64,000 nucleotides of DNA from Auanema rhodensis. Lineage: Eukaryota; Nematoda; Chromadorea; Rhabditida; Rhabditidae. Location of the stretch: assembly GCA_964057225.1 (NCBI GenBank), contig OZ059899.1, forward strand, positions 19,042,501-19,106,500, given 5' to 3'. The position numbers and the translations under genes are program-made. The notes beneath the pieces are model-generated. The model saw only the letters and a program-made list of their open reading frames with translations. It was not told where the DNA came from and ran no database searches. This document shows positions 1-13,731 of this stretch, one piece after another (within the stretch, counting starts at the first letter, position 1; every line of letters starts with the position of its first letter).

Positions 1-42
1 CAACATTGAGAAACGCATAATACAAAAATTAGTTATGATCGT
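1..42 (+). repeat. Partial satellite unit at left edge (unit positions 310-351)
   Basis: These 42 bases are the 3' end of a unit cut by the window boundary. They carry the CGCATAATAC form (A at unit position 326) seen in several units of the first 20 kb and again after 59.6 kb. The array continues leftwards beyond the window. Confidence 0.95.
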
Positions 43-3000
43 TTGAAAAATGATGCATTAGTGTATGTTGAGTTTCCATGTACACTCAACATTGCTTCCA
101 AAAACATTTTTACAAAAATTTTTCCGAAAAATTTCGAAACAATTTCGCAAAAAGTAGATGTTTTTAGATTCCTTTTTTCAAGGCAAAGACGATGGACATT
201 GTTATTCAACGAAAAAATTAATTCTGCAGGGTGAAAATCGAGAATATAAGTGTGAACTTATATCAGTTGATATCTCGGTGCATTTTTAAGCTAGCGCAAA
301 TCTGATAACACAGATCGACGCAGCTTAAAAATCCGCATCGAATGCACTATACTACATTGAGAAACGCTTAATACAAAAATAAGTTATGATCGTTTGAAAA
401 ATGATGCATTAGTGTATGTTGAGTTTCCATGTACACTCAACATTGCTTCCAAAAACATTTTGACAAAAATTTTTCCGAAAAATTTCAAAAAAATTTCGCA
501 AAAAGTAGATGTTTTTAGATTCCTTTTTTCAAGGCAAAGACGATGGACATTGTTATTCAACGAAAAAATTAATTCTGCAGGGTGAAAATCGAGGATATAA
601 GTGTGAACTTATATCAGTTGATATCTCGGTGAATTTTTAAGCTAGCGCAAATCTGATAAAACAGATCGACGCAGTTTAAAAATCCGCATCGAATGCACTA
701 TACAACATTGAGAAACGCTTAATACAAAAATTAGTTATGATCGTTTGAAAAAAGATGCATTAGTGTATGTTGAGTTTCCATGTACACTCAACATTGCTTC
801 CAAAAACATTTTGACAAAAATTTTTCCGAAAAATTTCAAAATAATTTCGCAAAAAATAGAAGTTTTTAGATTCCTTTTTTCAAGGCAAAGACGATGGACA
901 ATGTTATTCAACGAAAAAATTATTTCTGCAGGGTGAAAATCGAGGATATAAGTGTGAACTTATATCAGTTGATATCTCGGTGCATTTTTGAGCTAGCGCA
1001 AATCTGATAACACAGATCGACGCAGCTTAAAAAGCCGCATCGAAAGCACTATACAACATTGAGAAACGCATAATACAAAAATTAGTTATGATCGTTTGAA
1101 AAATGATGCATTAGTGTATGTTGAGTTTCCATGTACACTCAACATTGCTTCCAAAAACATTTTGACAAAAATTTTTCCAAAAAATTTCAAAATAATTTCG
1201 CAAAAAGTAGATGTTTTTAGATTCCTTTTTTCAAGGCAAAGACGATGGACAATGTTATTCAACGAAAAAATTAATTCTGCAGGGTGAAAATCGAGGATGT
1301 AAGTGTGAACTTATATCAGTTGATATCTCGGTGCATTTTTAAGCTAGCGCAAATCTGATAACACAGATCGACGCAGCTTAAAAATCCGCATCGAATGCAC
1401 TATACAACATTGAAAAACGCTTAATACAAAAATTAGTTATGATCGTTTGAAAAATGATGCATTAGTGTATGTTGAGTTTCCATGTACACTCAACATTGCT
1501 TCCAAAAACATTTTGACAAAAATTTTTCCGAAAAATTTCGAAACAATTTCGCAAAAAGTAGATGTTTTTAGATTCCTTTTTTCAAGGCAAAGACGATGGA
1601 CATTGTTATTCAACGAAAAAATTAATTCTGCAGGGTGAAAATCGAGAATATAAGTGTGAACTTATATCAGTTGATATCTCGGTGCATTTTTAAGCTAGCG
1701 CAAATCTGATAACACAGATCGACGCAGCTTAAAAATCCGCATCGAATGCACTATACTACATTGAGAAACGCTTAATACAAAAATAAGTTATGATCGTTTG
1801 AAAAATGATGCATTAGTGTATGTTGAGTTTCCATGTACACTCAACATTGCTTCCAAAAACATTTTGACAAAAATTTTTCCGAAAAATTTCAAAAAAATTT
1901 CGCAAAAAGTAGATGTTTTTAGATTCCTTTTTTCAAGGCAAAGACGATGGACATTGTTATTCAACGAAAAAATTAATTCTGCAGGGTGAAAATCGAGGAT
2001 ATAAGTGTGAACTTATATCAGTTGATATCTCGGTGAATTTTTAAGCTAGCGCAAATCTGATAAAACAGATCGACGCAGTTTAAAAATCCGCATCGAATGC
2101 ACTATACAACATTGAGAAACGCTTAATACAAAAATTAGTTATGATCGTTTGAAAAAAGATGCATTAGTGTATGTTGAGTTTCCATGTACACTCAACATTG
2201 CTTCCAAAAACATTTTGACAAAAATTTTTCCGAAAAATTTCAAAATAATTTCGCAAAAAATAGAAGTTTTTAGATTCCTTTTTTCAAGGCAAAGACGATG
2301 GACAATGTTATTCAACGAAAAAATTATTTCTGCAGGGTGAAAATCGAGGATATAAGTGTGAACTTATATCAGTTGATATCTCGGTGCATTTTTGAGCTAG
2401 CGCAAATCTGATAACACAGATCGACGCAGCTTAAAAAGCCGCATCGAAAGCACTATACAACATTGAGAAACGCATAATACAAAAATTAGTTATGATCGTT
2501 TGAAAAATGATGCATTAGTGTATGTTGAGTTTCCATGTACACTCAACATTGCTTCCAAAAACATTTTGACAAAAATTTTTCCAAAAAATTTCAAAATAAT
2601 TTCGCAAAAAGTAGATGTTTTTAGATTCCTTTTTTCAAGGCAAAGACGATGGACAATGTTATTCAACGAAAAAATTAATTCTGCAGGGTGAAAATCGAGG
2701 ATGTAAGTGTGAACTTATATCAGTTGATATCTCGGTGCATTTTTAAGCTAGCGCAAATCTGATAACACAGATCGACGCAGCTTAAAAATCCGCATCGAAT
2801 GCACTATACAACATTGAAAAACGCTTAATACAAAAATTAGTTATGATCGTTTGAAAAATGATGCATTAGTGTATGTTGAGTTTCCATGTACACTCAACAT
2901 TGCTTCCAAAAACATTTTGACAAAAATTTTTCCAAAAAATTTCAAAATAATTTCGCAAAAAGTAGATGTTTTTAGATTCCTTTTTTCAAGGCAAAGACGA

Positions 3001-4956
3001 TGGACAATGTTATTCAACGAAAAAATTAATTCTCCAGGGTGAAAATCGAGGATGTAAGTGTGAACTTATATCAGTTGATATCTCGGTGCATTTTTAAGCT
3101 AGCGCAAATCTGATAACACAGATCGACGCAGCTTAAAAAGCCGCATCGAAAGCACTATACAACATTGAGAAACGCATAATACAAAAATTAGTTATGATCG
3201 TTTGAAAAATGATGCATTAGTGTATGTTGAGTTTCCATGTACACTCAACATTGCTTCCAAAAACATTTTTACAAAAATTTTTCCGAAAAATTTCGGAACA
3301 ATTTCGCAAAAAGTAGATGTTTTTAGATTCCTTTTTTTAAGGCAAAGACGATGGACATTGTTATTCAACGAAAAAATTAATTCTGCAGGGTGAAAATCGA
3401 GGATATAAGTGTGAACTTATATCAGTTGATATCTCGGTGCATTTTTAAGCTAGCGCAAATCTGATAACACAGATCGACGCAGCTTAAAAATCCGCATCGA
3501 ATGCACTATACTACATTGAGAAACGCTCAATACAAAAATAAGTTATGATCGTTTGAAAAATGATGCATTAGTGTATGTTGAGTTTCCATGTACACTCAAC
3601 ATTGCTTCCAAAAACATTTTGACAAAAATTTTTCCGAAAAATTTCAAAAAAATTTCGCAAAAAGTAGATGTTTTTAGATTCCTTTTTTCAAGGCAAAGAC
3701 GATGGACATTGTTATTCAACGAAAAAATTAATTCTGCAGGGTGTAAATCGAGGATATAAGTGTGAACTTATATCAGTTGATATCTCGGTGAATTTTTAAG
3801 CTAGCGCAAATCTGATAAAACAGATCGACGCAGTTTAAAAATCCGCATCGAATGCACTATACAACATTGAGAAACGCTTAATACAAAAATTAGTTATGAT
3901 CGTTTGAAAAAAGATGCATTAGTGTATGTTGAGTTTCCATGTACACTCAACATTGCTTCCAAAAACATTTTGACAAAAATTTTTCCGAAAAATTTCAAAA
4001 TAATTTCGCAAAAAATAGAAGTTTTTAGATTCCTTTTTTCAAGGCAAAGACGATGGACAATGTTATTCAACGAAAAAATTATTTCTGCAGGGTGAAAATC
4101 GAGGATATAAGTGTGAACTTATATCAGTTGATATCTCGGTGCATTTTTGAGCTAGCGCAAATCTGATAAGACAGATCGACGCAGCTTAAAAATCCGCATC
4201 GAATGCACTATACAACATTGAGAAACGCATAATACAAAAATTAGTTATGGTCGTTTGAAAAATGATGCATTAGTGTATGTTGAGTTTCCATGTACACTCA
4301 ACATTGCTTCCAAAAACATTTTGACAAAAATTTTTCCGAAAAATTTCAAAACAATTTCGCAAAAAGTAGATGTTTTTAGATTCCTTTTTTCAAGGCAAAG
4401 ACGATGGACAATGTTATTCAACGAAAAAATTAATTCTCCAGGGTGAAAATCGAGGATGTAAGTGTGAACTTATATCAGTTGATATCTCGGTGCATTTTTA
4501 AGCTAGCGCAAATCTGATAACACAGATCGACGCAGCTTAAAAATCCGCATCGAATGCACTATACAACATTGAGAAACGCTTAATACAAAAATTAGTTATG
4601 ATCGTTTGAAAAATGATGCATTAGTGTATGTTGAGTTTCCATGTACACTCAACATTGCTTCCAAAAACATTTTGACAAAAATTTTTCCAAAAAATTTCAA
4701 AATAATTTCGCAAAAAGTAGATGTTTTTAGATTCCTTTTTTCAAGGCAAAGACGATGGACAATGTTATTCAACGAAAAAATTAATTCTCCAGGGTGAAAA
4801 TCGAGGATGTAAGTGTGAACTTATATCAGTTGATATCTCGGTGAATTTTTAAGCTAGCGCAAATCTGATAAAACAGATCGACGCAGTTTAAAAATCCGCA
4901 TCGAATGCACTATACAACATTGAGAAACGCTTAATACAAAAATTAGTTATGATCGT
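43..4956 (+). repeat. Satellite block 1: 4-unit HOR (1404 bp)
   Basis: Fourteen units (k=0-13). Units k=0-3 (43-1446) and k=4-7 (1447-2850) are two copies of one four-unit set. The four members are: a unit with GAAACAATTT near 93-103; one with a run of A there; one with A9 plus AATAGAAG at 111-118 and a T-rich 3' variant (ATTATTTC); and a CTGCAG unit that carries GATGTAAG. Unit k=8 (2851) is a P unit. Units k=9-11 (3202-4254) repeat the first three members, and the fourth place is then taken by P units k=12 and k=13. A single change, TGAAAATCG to TGTAAATCG at 3742-3750, is private to k=10. Confidence 0.85.
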
Positions 4957-7900
4957 TTGAAAAAAGATGCATTAGTGTATGTTGAGTTTCCATGTACACT
5001 CAACATTGCTTCCAAAAACATTTTGACAAAAATTTTTCCGAAAAATTTCAAAATAATTTCGCAAAAAATAGAAGTTTTTAGATTCCTTTTTTTAAGGCAA
5101 AGACGATGGACAATGTTATTCAACGAAAAAATTAATTCTGCAGAGTGAAAATCGAGGATATAAGTGTAAACTTATATCAGTTGATATCTCGGTGCATTTT
5201 TGAGCTAGCGCAAATCTGATAAGACAGATCGACGCAGCTTAAAAAGCCGCATCGTAAGCACTATACAACATTGAGAAACGCATAATACAAAAATTAGTTA
5301 TGATCGTTTGAAAAATGATGCATTAGTGTATGTTGAGTTTCCATGTACACTCAACATTGCTTCCAAAAACATTTTTACAAAACTTTTTCCGAACAATTTC
5401 GAAACAATTTCGCAAAAAGTAGATGTTTTTAGATTCCTTTTTTCAAGGCAAAGACGATGGACAATGTTATTCAACGAAAAAATTAATTCTCCAGGGTGAA
5501 AATCGAAGATGTAAGTGTGAACTTATATCAGTTGATATCTCGGTGCATTTTTAAGCTAGCGCAAATCTGATAACACAGATCGACGCAGCTTAACAATCCG
5601 CATCGAATGCACTATACAACATTGAGAAACGCTTAATACAAAAATTAGTTATGATCGTTTGAAAAATGATGCATTAGTGTATGTTGAGTTTCCATGTACA
5701 CTCAACATTGCTTCCAAAAACATTTTGACAAAAATTTTTCCAAAAAATTTCAAAATAATTTCGCAAAAAGTAGATGTTTTTAGATTCCTTTTTTCAAGGC
5801 AAAGACGATGGACAATGTTATTCAACGAAAAAATTAATTCTCCAGGGTGAAAATCGAGGATGTAAGTGTGAACTTATATCAGTTGATATCTCGGTGCATT
5901 TTTAAGCTAGCGCAAATCTGATAACACAGATCGACGCAGCTTAAAAAGCCGCATCGAAAGCACTATACAACATTGAGAAACGCATAATACAAAAATAAGT
6001 TATGATCGTTTGAAAAATGATGCATTAGTGTATGTTGAGTTTCCATGTACACTCAACATTGCTTCCAAAAACATTTTGACAAAAATTTTTCCGAAAAATT
6101 TCAAAAAAATTTCGCAAAAAGTAGATGTTTTTAGATTCCTTTTTTCAAGGCAAAGACGATGGACAATGTTATTCAACGAAAAAATTAATTCTCCAGGGTG
6201 AAAATCGAGGATGTAAGTGTGAACTTATATCAGTTGATATCTCGGTGCATTTTTAAGCTAGCGCAAATCTGATAACACAGATCGACGCAGCTTAAAAATC
6301 CGCATCGAATGCACTATACAACATTGAGAAACGCTTGATACAAAAATTAGTTATGATCGTTTGAAAAAAGATGCATTAGTGTATGTTGAGTTTCCATGTA
6401 CACTCAACATTGCTTCCAAAAACATTTTGACAAAAATTTTTTCGAAAAATTTCAGAATATTTTAGCAAAAAATAGTTGTTTTTAGATTCCTTTTCTCAAG
6501 GCAAAGACGATGGACAATGTTATTCAACGAAAAAATTAATTCTGCAGAGTGAAAATCGAGGATATAAGTGTAAACTTATATCAGTTGATATCTCGGTGCA
6601 TTTTTGAGCTAGCGCAAATCTGATAAGACAGATCGACGCAGCTTAAAAAGCCGCATCGAAAGCACTATACAACATTGAGAAACGCATAATACAAAAATTA
6701 GTTATGATCGTTTGAAAAATGATGCATTAGTGTATGTTGAGTTTCCATGTACACTCAACATTGCTTCCAAAAACATTTTGACAAAAATTTTTCCGAAAAA
6801 TTTCAAAACAATTTCGCGAAAAGTAGATGTTTTTAGATTCCTTTTTTCAAGGCAAAGACGATGGACAATGTTATTCAACGAAAAAATTAATTCTCCAGGG
6901 TGAAAATCGAGGATGTAAGTGTGAACTTATATCAGTTGATATCTCGGTGCATTTTTAAGCTAGCGCAAATCTGATAACACAGATCGACGCAGCTTAAAAA
7001 GCCGCATCGAAAGCACTATACAACATTAAGAAACGCATAATACAAAAATTAGTTATGGTCGTTTGAAAAATGATGCATTAGTGTATGTTGAGTTTCCATG
7101 TACACTCAACATTGCTTCCAAAAACATTTTGACAAAAATTTTTTCGAAAAATTTCAGAATATTTTAGCAAAAAATAGAAGTTTTTAGATTCCTTTTTTTA
7201 AGGCAAAGACGATGGACAATGTTATTCAACGAAAAAATTAATTCTGCAGAGTGAAAATCGAGGATATAAGTGTAAACTTATATCAGTTGATATCTCGGTG
7301 CATTTTTGAGCTAGCGCAAATCTGATAAGACAGATCGACGCAGCTTAAAAAGCCGCATCGTAAGCACTATACAACATTGAGAAACGCATAATACAAAAAT
7401 TAGTTATGATCGTTTGAAAAATGATGCATTAGTGTATGTTGAGTTTCCATGTACACTCAACATTGCTTCCAAAAACATTTTTACAAAACTTTTTCCGAAC
7501 AATTTCGAAACAATTTCGCAAAAAGTAGATGTTTTTAGATTCCTTTTTTCAAGGCAAAGACGATGGACAATGTTATTCAACGAAAAAATTAATTCTCCAG
7601 GGTGAAAATCGAAGATGTAAGTGTGAACTTATATCAGTTGATATCTCGGTGCATTTTTAAGCTAGCGCAAATCTGATAACACAGATCGACGCAGCTTAAA
7701 AATCCGCATCGAATGCACTATACAACATTGAGAAACGCTTAATACAAAAATTAGTTATGATCGTTTGAAAAATGATGCATTAGTGTATGTTGAGTTTCCA
7801 TGTACACTCAACATTGCTTCCAAAAACATTTTGACAAAAATTTTTCCAAAAAATTTCAAAATAATTTCGCAAAAAGTAGATGTTTTTAGATTCCTTTTTT

Positions 7901-9168
7901 CAAGGCAAAGACGATGGACAATGTTATTCAACGAAAAAATTAATTCTCCAGGGTGAAAATCGAGGATGTAAGTGTGAACTTATATCAGTTGATATCTCGG
8001 TGCATTTTTAAGCTAGCGCAAATCTGATAACACAGATCGACGCAGCTTAAAAAGCCGCATCGAAAGCACTATACAACATTGAGAAACGCATAATACAAAA
8101 ATTAGTTATGATCGTTTGAAAAATGATGCATTAGTGTATGTTGAGTTTCCATGTACACTCAACATTGCTTCCAAAAACATTTTGACAAAAATTTTTCCGA
8201 AAAATTTCAAAAAAATTTCGCAAAAAGTAGATGTTTTTAGATTCCTTTTTCCAAGGCAAAGACGATGGACAATGTTATTCAACGAAAAAATTAATTCTCC
8301 AGGGTGAAAATCGAGGATGTAAGTGTGAACTTATATCAGTTGATATCTCGGTGCATTTTTAAGCTAGCGCAAATCTGATAACACAGATCGACGCAGCTTA
8401 AAAATCCGCATCGAATGCACTATACAACATTGAGAAACGCTTGATACAAAAATTAGTTATGATCGTTTGAAAAAAGATGCATTAGTGTATGTTGAGTTTC
8501 CATGTACACTCAACATTGCTTCCAAAAACATTTTGACAAAAATTTTTTCGAAAAATTTCAGAATATTTTAGCAAAAAATAGTTGTTTTTAGATTCCTTTT
8601 CTCAAGGCAAAGACGATGGACAATGTTATTCAACGAAAAAATTAATTCTGCAGAGTGAAAATCGAGGATATAAGTGTAAACTTATATCAGTTGATATCTC
8701 GGTGCATTTTTGAGCTAGCGCAAATCTGATAAGACAGATCGACGCAGCTTAAAAAGCCGCATCGAAAGCACTATACAACATTGAGAAACGCATAATACAA
8801 AAATTAGTTATGATCGTTTGAAAAATGATGCATTAGTGTATGTTGAGTTTCCATGTACACTCAACATTGCTTCCAAAAACATTTTGACAAAAATTTTTCC
8901 GAAAAATTTCAAAACAATTTCGCAAAAAGTAGATGTTTTTAGATTCCTTTTTTCAAGGCAAAGACGATGGACAATGTTATTCAACGAAAAAATTAATTCT
9001 CCAGGGTGAAAATCGAGGATGTAAGTGTGAACTTATATCAGTTGATATCTCGGTGCATTTTTAAGCTAGCGCAAATCTGATAACACAGATCGACGCAGCT
9101 TAAAAAGCCGCATCGAAAGCACTATACAACATTGAGAAACGCATAATACAAAAATTAGTTATGATCGT
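4957..9168 (+). repeat. Satellite block 2: 6-unit HOR (2106 bp), two copies
   Basis: Units k=14-19 (4957-7062) match k=20-25 (7063-9168) position by position. Both copies open with a unit ending in CTGCAGAGTG, a GTAAAC loop and GCATCGTAAGC. There follow a unit with ACTTTTTCCGAACAA, a P unit with CCAAAAAATTTC, a P unit with an A run, an X unit (6361 and 8467), and a P unit with AAAACAATTT. The first members differ: k=20 is X-like between 82 and 104 while k=14 is not, so one of them was converted after the duplication. Confidence 0.85.
6361..6711 (+). repeat. Reference unit: X subfamily
   Basis: The most diverged central segment: T82, G95, T100, A104, A112, T116 and C135, seven changes in about 55 bp, while the rest of the unit matches its neighbours. 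The spelling ATATTTTAGC gives a stop in the recurring frame. Full or partial X units start at 6361, 7063, 8467, 10924, 13381, 15838, 16891, 17944, 18997, 20050 and 20752, and at none that I saw afterwards. Confidence 0.87.
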
Positions 9169-12100
9169 TTGAAAAATGATGCATTAGTGTATGTTGAGTT
9201 TCCATGTACACTCAACATTGCTTCCAAAAACATTTTGACAAAAATTTTTCCGAAAAATTTCAAAAAAATTTCGCAAAAAGTAGATGTTTTTAGATTCCTT
9301 TTTTCAAGGCAAAGACGATGGACAATGTTATTCAACGAAAAAATTAATTCTCCAGGGTGAAAATCGAGGATGTAAGTGTGAACTTATATCAGTTGATATC
9401 TCGGTGCATTTTTAAGCTAGCGCAAATCTGATAACACAGATCGACGCAGCTTAAAAATCCGCATCGAGTGCATTATACTACATTGAGAAACGCTTAATAC
9501 AAAAATTAGTTATGATCGTTTGAAAAATGATGCATTAGTGTATGTTGAGTTTCCATGTACACTCAACATTGCTTCCAAAAACATTTTGACAAAAATTTTT
9601 CCGAAAAATTTCAAAACAATTTCGCAAAAAGTAGATGTTTTTAGATTCCTTTTTTCAAGGCAAAGACGATGGACAATGTTATTCAACGAAAAAATTAATT
9701 CTCCAGGGTGAAAATCGAGGATGTAAGTGTGAACTTATATCAGTTGATATCTCGGTGCATTTTTAAGCTAGCGCAAATCTGATAACACAGATCGACGCAG
9801 CTTAAAAAGCCGCATCGAAAGCACTATACAACATTGAGAAACGCATAATACAAAAATTAGTTATGATCGTTTGAAAAATGATGCATTAGTGTATGTTGAG
9901 TTTCCATGTACACTCAACATTGCTTCCAAAAACATTTTGACAAAAATTTTTCCGAAAAATTTCAAGAAAATTTCGCAAAAAGTAGATGTTTTTAGATTCC
10001 TTTTTTCAAGGCAAAGACGATGGACAATGTTATTCAACGAAAAAATTAATTCTCCAGGGTGAAAATCGAGGATGTAAGTGTGAACTTATATCAGTTGATA
10101 TCTCGGTGCATTTTTAAGCTAGCGCAAATCTGATAACACAGATCGACGCAGCTTAAAAATCCGCATCGAGTGCATTATACTACATTGAGAAACGCTTAAT
10201 ACAAAAATTAGTTATGATCGTTTGAAAAATGATGCATTAGTGTATGTTGAGTTTCCATGTACACTCAACATTGCTTCCAAAAACACTTTGACAAAAATTT
10301 TTCCGAAAAATTTCAAAACAATTTCGCAAAAAGTAGATGTTTTTAGATTCCTTTTTTCAAGGCAAAGACGATGGACAATGTTATTCAACGAAAAAATTAA
10401 TTCTCCAGGGTGAAAATCGAGGATGTAAGTGTGAACTTATATCAGTTGATATCTCGGTGCATTTTTAAGCTAGCGCAAATCTGATAACACAGATCGACGC
10501 AGCTTAAAAAGCCGCATCGAAAGCACTATACAACATTGAGAAACGCAAAATACAAAAATTAGTTATGATCGTTTGAAAAATGATGCATTAGTGTATGTTG
10601 AGTTTCCATGTACACTCAACATTGCTTCCAAAAACATTTTGACAAAAATTTTTCCGAAAAATTTCAAAAAAAGTTCGCAAAAAGTAGATGTTTTTAGATT
10701 CCTTTTTTCAAGGCAAAGACGATGGACAATGTTATTCAACGAAAAAATTAATTCTCCAGGGTGAAAATCGAGGATGTAAGTGTGAACTTATATCAGTTGA
10801 TATCTCGGTGCATTTTTAAGCTAGCGCAAATCTGATAACACAGATCGACGCAGCTTAAAAATCCGCATCGAATGCACTATACAACATTGAGAAACGCTTG
10901 ATACAAAAATTAGTTATGATCGTTTGAAAAAAGATGCATTAGTGTATGTTGAGTTTCCATGTACACTCAACATTGCTTCCAAAAACATTTTGACAAAAAT
11001 TTTTTCGAAAAATTTCAGAATATTTTAGCAAAAAATAGTTGTTTTTAGATTCCTTTTCTCAAGGCAAAGACGATGGACAATGTTATTCAACGAAAAAATT
11101 AATTCTGCAGAGTGAAAATCGAGGATATAAGTGTAAACTTATATCAGTTGATATCTCGGTGCATTTTTGAGCTAGCGCAAATCTGATAAGACAGATCGAC
11201 GCAGCTTAAAAAGCCGCATCGAAAGCACTATACAACATTGAGAAACGCATAATACAAAAATTAGTTATGATCGTTTGAAAAATGATGCATTAGTGTATGT
11301 TGAGTTTCCATGTACACTCAACATTGCTTCCAAAAACATTTTGACAAAAATTTTTCCGAAAAATTTCAAAACAATTTCGCAAAAAGTAGATGTTTTTAGA
11401 TTCCTTTTTTCAAGGCAAAGACGATGGACAATGTTATTCAACGAAAAAATTAATTCTCCAGGGTGAAAATCGAGGATGTAAGTGTGAACTTATATCAGTT
11501 GATATCTCGGTGCATTTTTAAGCTAGCGCAAATCTGATAACACAGATCGACGCAGCTTAAAAAGCCGCATCGAAAGCACTATACAACATTGAGAAACGCA
11601 TAATACAAAAATTAGTTATGATCGTTTGAAAAATGATGCATTAGTGTATGTTGAGTTTCCATGTACACTCAACATTGCTTCCAAAAACATTTTGACAAAA
11701 ATTTTTCCGAAAAATTTCAAAAAAATTTCGCAAAAAGTAGATGTTTTTAGATTCCTTTTTTCAAGGCAAAGACGATGGACAATGTTATTCAACGAAAAAA
11801 TTAATTCTCCAGGGTGAAAATCGAGGATGTAAGTGTGAACTTATATCAGTTGATATCTCGGTGCATTTTTAAGCTAGCGCAAATCTGATAACACAGATCG
11901 ACGCAGCTTAAAAATCCGCATCGAGTGCATTATACTACATTGAGAAACGCTTAATACAAAAATTAGTTATGATCGTTTGAAAAATGATGCATTAGTGTAT
12001 GTTGAGTTTCCATGTACACTCAACATTGCTTCCAAAAACATTTTGACAAAAATTTTTCCGAAAAATTTCAAAACAATTTCGCAAAAAGTAGATGTTTTTA

Positions 12101-13731
12101 GATTCCTTTTTTCAAGGCAAAGACGATGGACAATGTTATTCAACGAAAAAATTAATTCTCCAGGGTGAAAATCGAGGATGTAAGTGTGAACTTATATCAG
12201 TTGATATCTCGGTGCATTTTTAAGTTAGCGCAAATCTGATAACACAGATCGACGCAGCTTAAAAAGCCGCATCGAAAGCACTATACAACATTGAGAAACG
12301 CATAATACAAAAATTAGTTATGATCGTTTGAAAAATGATGCATTAGTGTATGTTGAGTTTCCATGTACACTCAACATTGCTTCCAAAAACATTTTGACAA
12401 AAATTTTTCCGAAAAATTTCAAAAAAATTTCGCAAAAAGTAGATGTTTTTAGATTCCTTTTTTCAAGGCAAAGACGATGGACAATGTTATTCAACGAAAA
12501 AATTAATTCTCCAGGGTGAAAATCGAGGATGTAAGTGTGAACTTATATCAGTTGATATCTCGGTGCATTTTTAAGCTAGCGCAAATCTGATAACACAGAT
12601 CGACGCAGCTTAAAAATCCGCATCGAGTGCATTATACTACATTGAGAAACGCTTAATACAAAAATTAGTTATGATCGTTTGAAAAATGATGCATTAGTGT
12701 ATGTTGAGTTTCCATGTACACTCAACATTGCTTCCAAAAACACTTTGACAAAAATTTTTCCGAAAAATTTCAAAACAATTTCGCAAAAAGTAGATGTTTT
12801 TAGATTCCTTTTTTCAAGGCAAAGACGATGGACAATGTTATTCAACGAAAAAATTAATTCTCCAGGGTGAAAATCGAGGATGTAAGTGTGAACTTATATC
12901 AGTTGATATCTCGGTGCATTTTTAAGCTAGCGCAAATCTGATAACACAGATCGACGCAGCTTAAAAAGCCGCATCGAAAGCACTATACAACATTGAGAAA
13001 CGCATAATACAAAAATTAGTTATGATCGTTTGAAAAATGATGCATTAGTGTATGTTGAGTTTCCATGTACACTCAACATTGCTTCCAAAAACATTTTGAC
13101 AAAAATTTTTCCGAAAAATTTCAGAACAATTTCGCAAAAAGTAGATGTTTTTAGATTCCTTTTTTCAAGGCAAAGACGATGGACAATGTTATTCAACGAA
13201 AAAATTAATTCTCCAGGGTGAAAATCGAGGATGTAAGTGTGAACTTATATCAGTTGATATCTCGGTGCATTTTTAAGCTAGCACAAATCTGATAACACAG
13301 ATCGACGCAGCTTAAAAATCCGCATCGAATGCACTATACAACATTGAGAAACGCTTAATACAAAAATTAGTTATGATCGTTTGAAAAATGATGCATTAGT
13401 GTATGTTGAGTTTCCATGTACACTCAACATTGCTTCCAAAAACATTTTGACAAAAATTTTTTCGAAAAATTTCAGAATATTTTAGCAAAAAATAGTTGTT
13501 TTTAGATTCCTTTTCTCAAGGCAAAGACGATGGACAATGTTATTCAACGAAAAAATTAATTCTGCAGGGTGAAAATCGAGGATATAAGTGTGAACTTATA
13601 TCAGTTGATATCTCGGTGCATTTTTAAGCTAGCGCAAATCTGATAACACAGATCGACGCAGCTTAAAAATCCGCATCGAATGCACTATACAACATTGAGA
13701 AACGCTTAATACAAAAATTAGTTATGATCGT
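8818..13731 (+). repeat. Satellite block 3: 7-unit HOR (2457 bp), two copies
   Basis: Units k=25-31 (8818-11274) correspond to k=32-38 (11275-13731). Each copy is five P units alternating two forms (AAAACAATTT and an A-run form near 93-103), a sixth altered P unit, and an X unit at 10924 or 13381. Shared markers prove the register: ACACTTTGAC in units 10222 and 12679, and GAGTGCATT near 9465, 10168, 11922 and 12625. The sixth members differ (10573 against 13030). The alternation inside the block is an older 702-bp dimer. The first unit is shared with the end of the 6-unit block, so the two periods overlap by one unit. Confidence 0.88.

Noticed and set aside
185-225. CENP-B box on the minus strand (TTTCGTTGAATAACATT, unit positions about 156-172)
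   Set aside because: It matches about 10 of 17 positions of the mammalian box, including TTCGTTG, but lacks the essential CGGG half. That is weak for AT-rich DNA.
43-234. Repeated 63-residue plus-strand open frame as a multi-copy gene family
   Set aside because: TTG start only, no ATG upstream in the open stretch, stops in X, Y and AAGGTAAAG units, and perfect 351-bp spacing with non-coding parts equally conserved. The frame is a consequence of satellite identity.
300-332. Hammerhead ribozyme, as found in some invertebrate satellites
   Set aside because: CTGATAA near the 51-nt hairpin resembles the CTGANGA core, but the G is missing and no GAAA follows at the right place. Neither strand gives a full core.
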